64,000 nucleotides of DNA from an uncultured Bacteroidales bacterium (GTDB lineage Bacteria > Bacteroidota > Bacteroidia > Bacteroidales > Bacteroidaceae), in contig CASFRV010000001.1 in the NCBI GenBank assembly GCA_949297215.1, forward strand, positions 310,001 through 374,000, in the 5' to 3' direction. The notes under the pieces are model-generated. The model saw nothing but the letters and a program-made list of their open reading frames with translations, was not told the origin of the DNA and did not search any database. Both the position numbers and the translations under genes were made by a program. This document shows positions 62,771 through 64,000 of this stretch, one piece after another (positions within the stretch are counted from its first letter, which is position 1; each line of letters opens with the position of its first letter).

Positions 62771-64000
<1,230 letters not shown>

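Overview
The window is a chromosomal segment of a GC-rich member of the order Bacteroidales (phylum Bacteroidota). Evidence: many start-proximal promoters of the Bacteroidota type (TTTG, about 19-20 nt, TAnnTTTG), weak Shine-Dalgarno sequences, a class III fructose-bisphosphatase, a Bacteroidota-type TamL lipoprotein, SusE/DUF4595-like lipoproteins with acidic residues after the lipid cysteine, a Ser-type sulfatase, and a protein with a type IX secretion (T9SS) C-terminal sorting domain. The T9SS substrate suggests a Prevotellaceae- or Porphyromonadaceae-like lineage, but genus cannot be fixed from this sequence. No phage, insertion sequence, CRISPR array or plasmid function is visible; this is housekeeping DNA with a few accessory loci.

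Layout. 1-2637 (-): start of rfbC and clpC. 2989-8694 (-): menaquinone operon menF-menD-menB-menCE, in which MenC and MenE are one polypeptide. 8843-13596 (-): DUF4595 lipoprotein, mazG, tRNA-Thr and SRP RNA in tandem, an ABC exporter overlapping NAD kinase. 13925-17236 (+): fbp and sdaA. 17535-24532 (+): gyrA, two TPR paralogues, trmD, a WalJ-like hydrolase, a tiny Cys-rich membrane protein and tRNA-Cys. 24681-30559: patatin-like esterase (+), short DnaJ-like protein, secreted nuclease-fold protein and rlmH (-), then a Wzc-like tyrosine autokinase (+). 30717-39930 (-): an SGNH protein plus MBOAT O-acyltransferase pair, lpxA, and an RND efflux operon. 40262-46488: a promoter-bearing 84-bp tandem repeat ahead of an anaerobic sulfatase-maturating enzyme (+), convergent with a Ser-type sulfatase and a T9SS-secreted protein (-). 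46526-51012 (-): lipoprotein, CNNM/CorC-like protein, Sua5-like protein, maf, kdsC, DUF2520 protein. 51127-56745: a second 84-bp promoter repeat ahead of a ComEA-like protein (+), GT2 and SpoU methyltransferase (-), tamL (+). 56815-60124 (-): thiamine operon thiE-thiC-thi4 under a TPP riboswitch. 60273-64000: gdhA (+), two small genes (-), and the beginning of guaB (+).

Functional themes. The men operon makes 1,4-dihydroxy-2-naphthoyl-CoA from chorismate for anaerobic respiration. The thiamine operon combines the bacterial pyrimidine enzyme ThiC with a Thi4 thiazole synthase carrying the archaeal-type histidine in place of the suicide cysteine. anSME and the Ser-type sulfatase form a modification enzyme/substrate pair. 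Envelope functions are numerous (LpxA, KdsC, TamL, RND pump, O-acetylation pair, BY-kinase).

The most unusual feature is a family of tandem elements with an exact 84-bp period at two separate loci (four copies near 40.3-40.6 kb, two copies near 51.1-51.3 kb). Each unit holds a hairpin followed by a TAnnTTTG promoter box. The flanks are conserved between loci, but the hairpin stem sequences differ. All coordinates were read by eye; no search or folding software was used.
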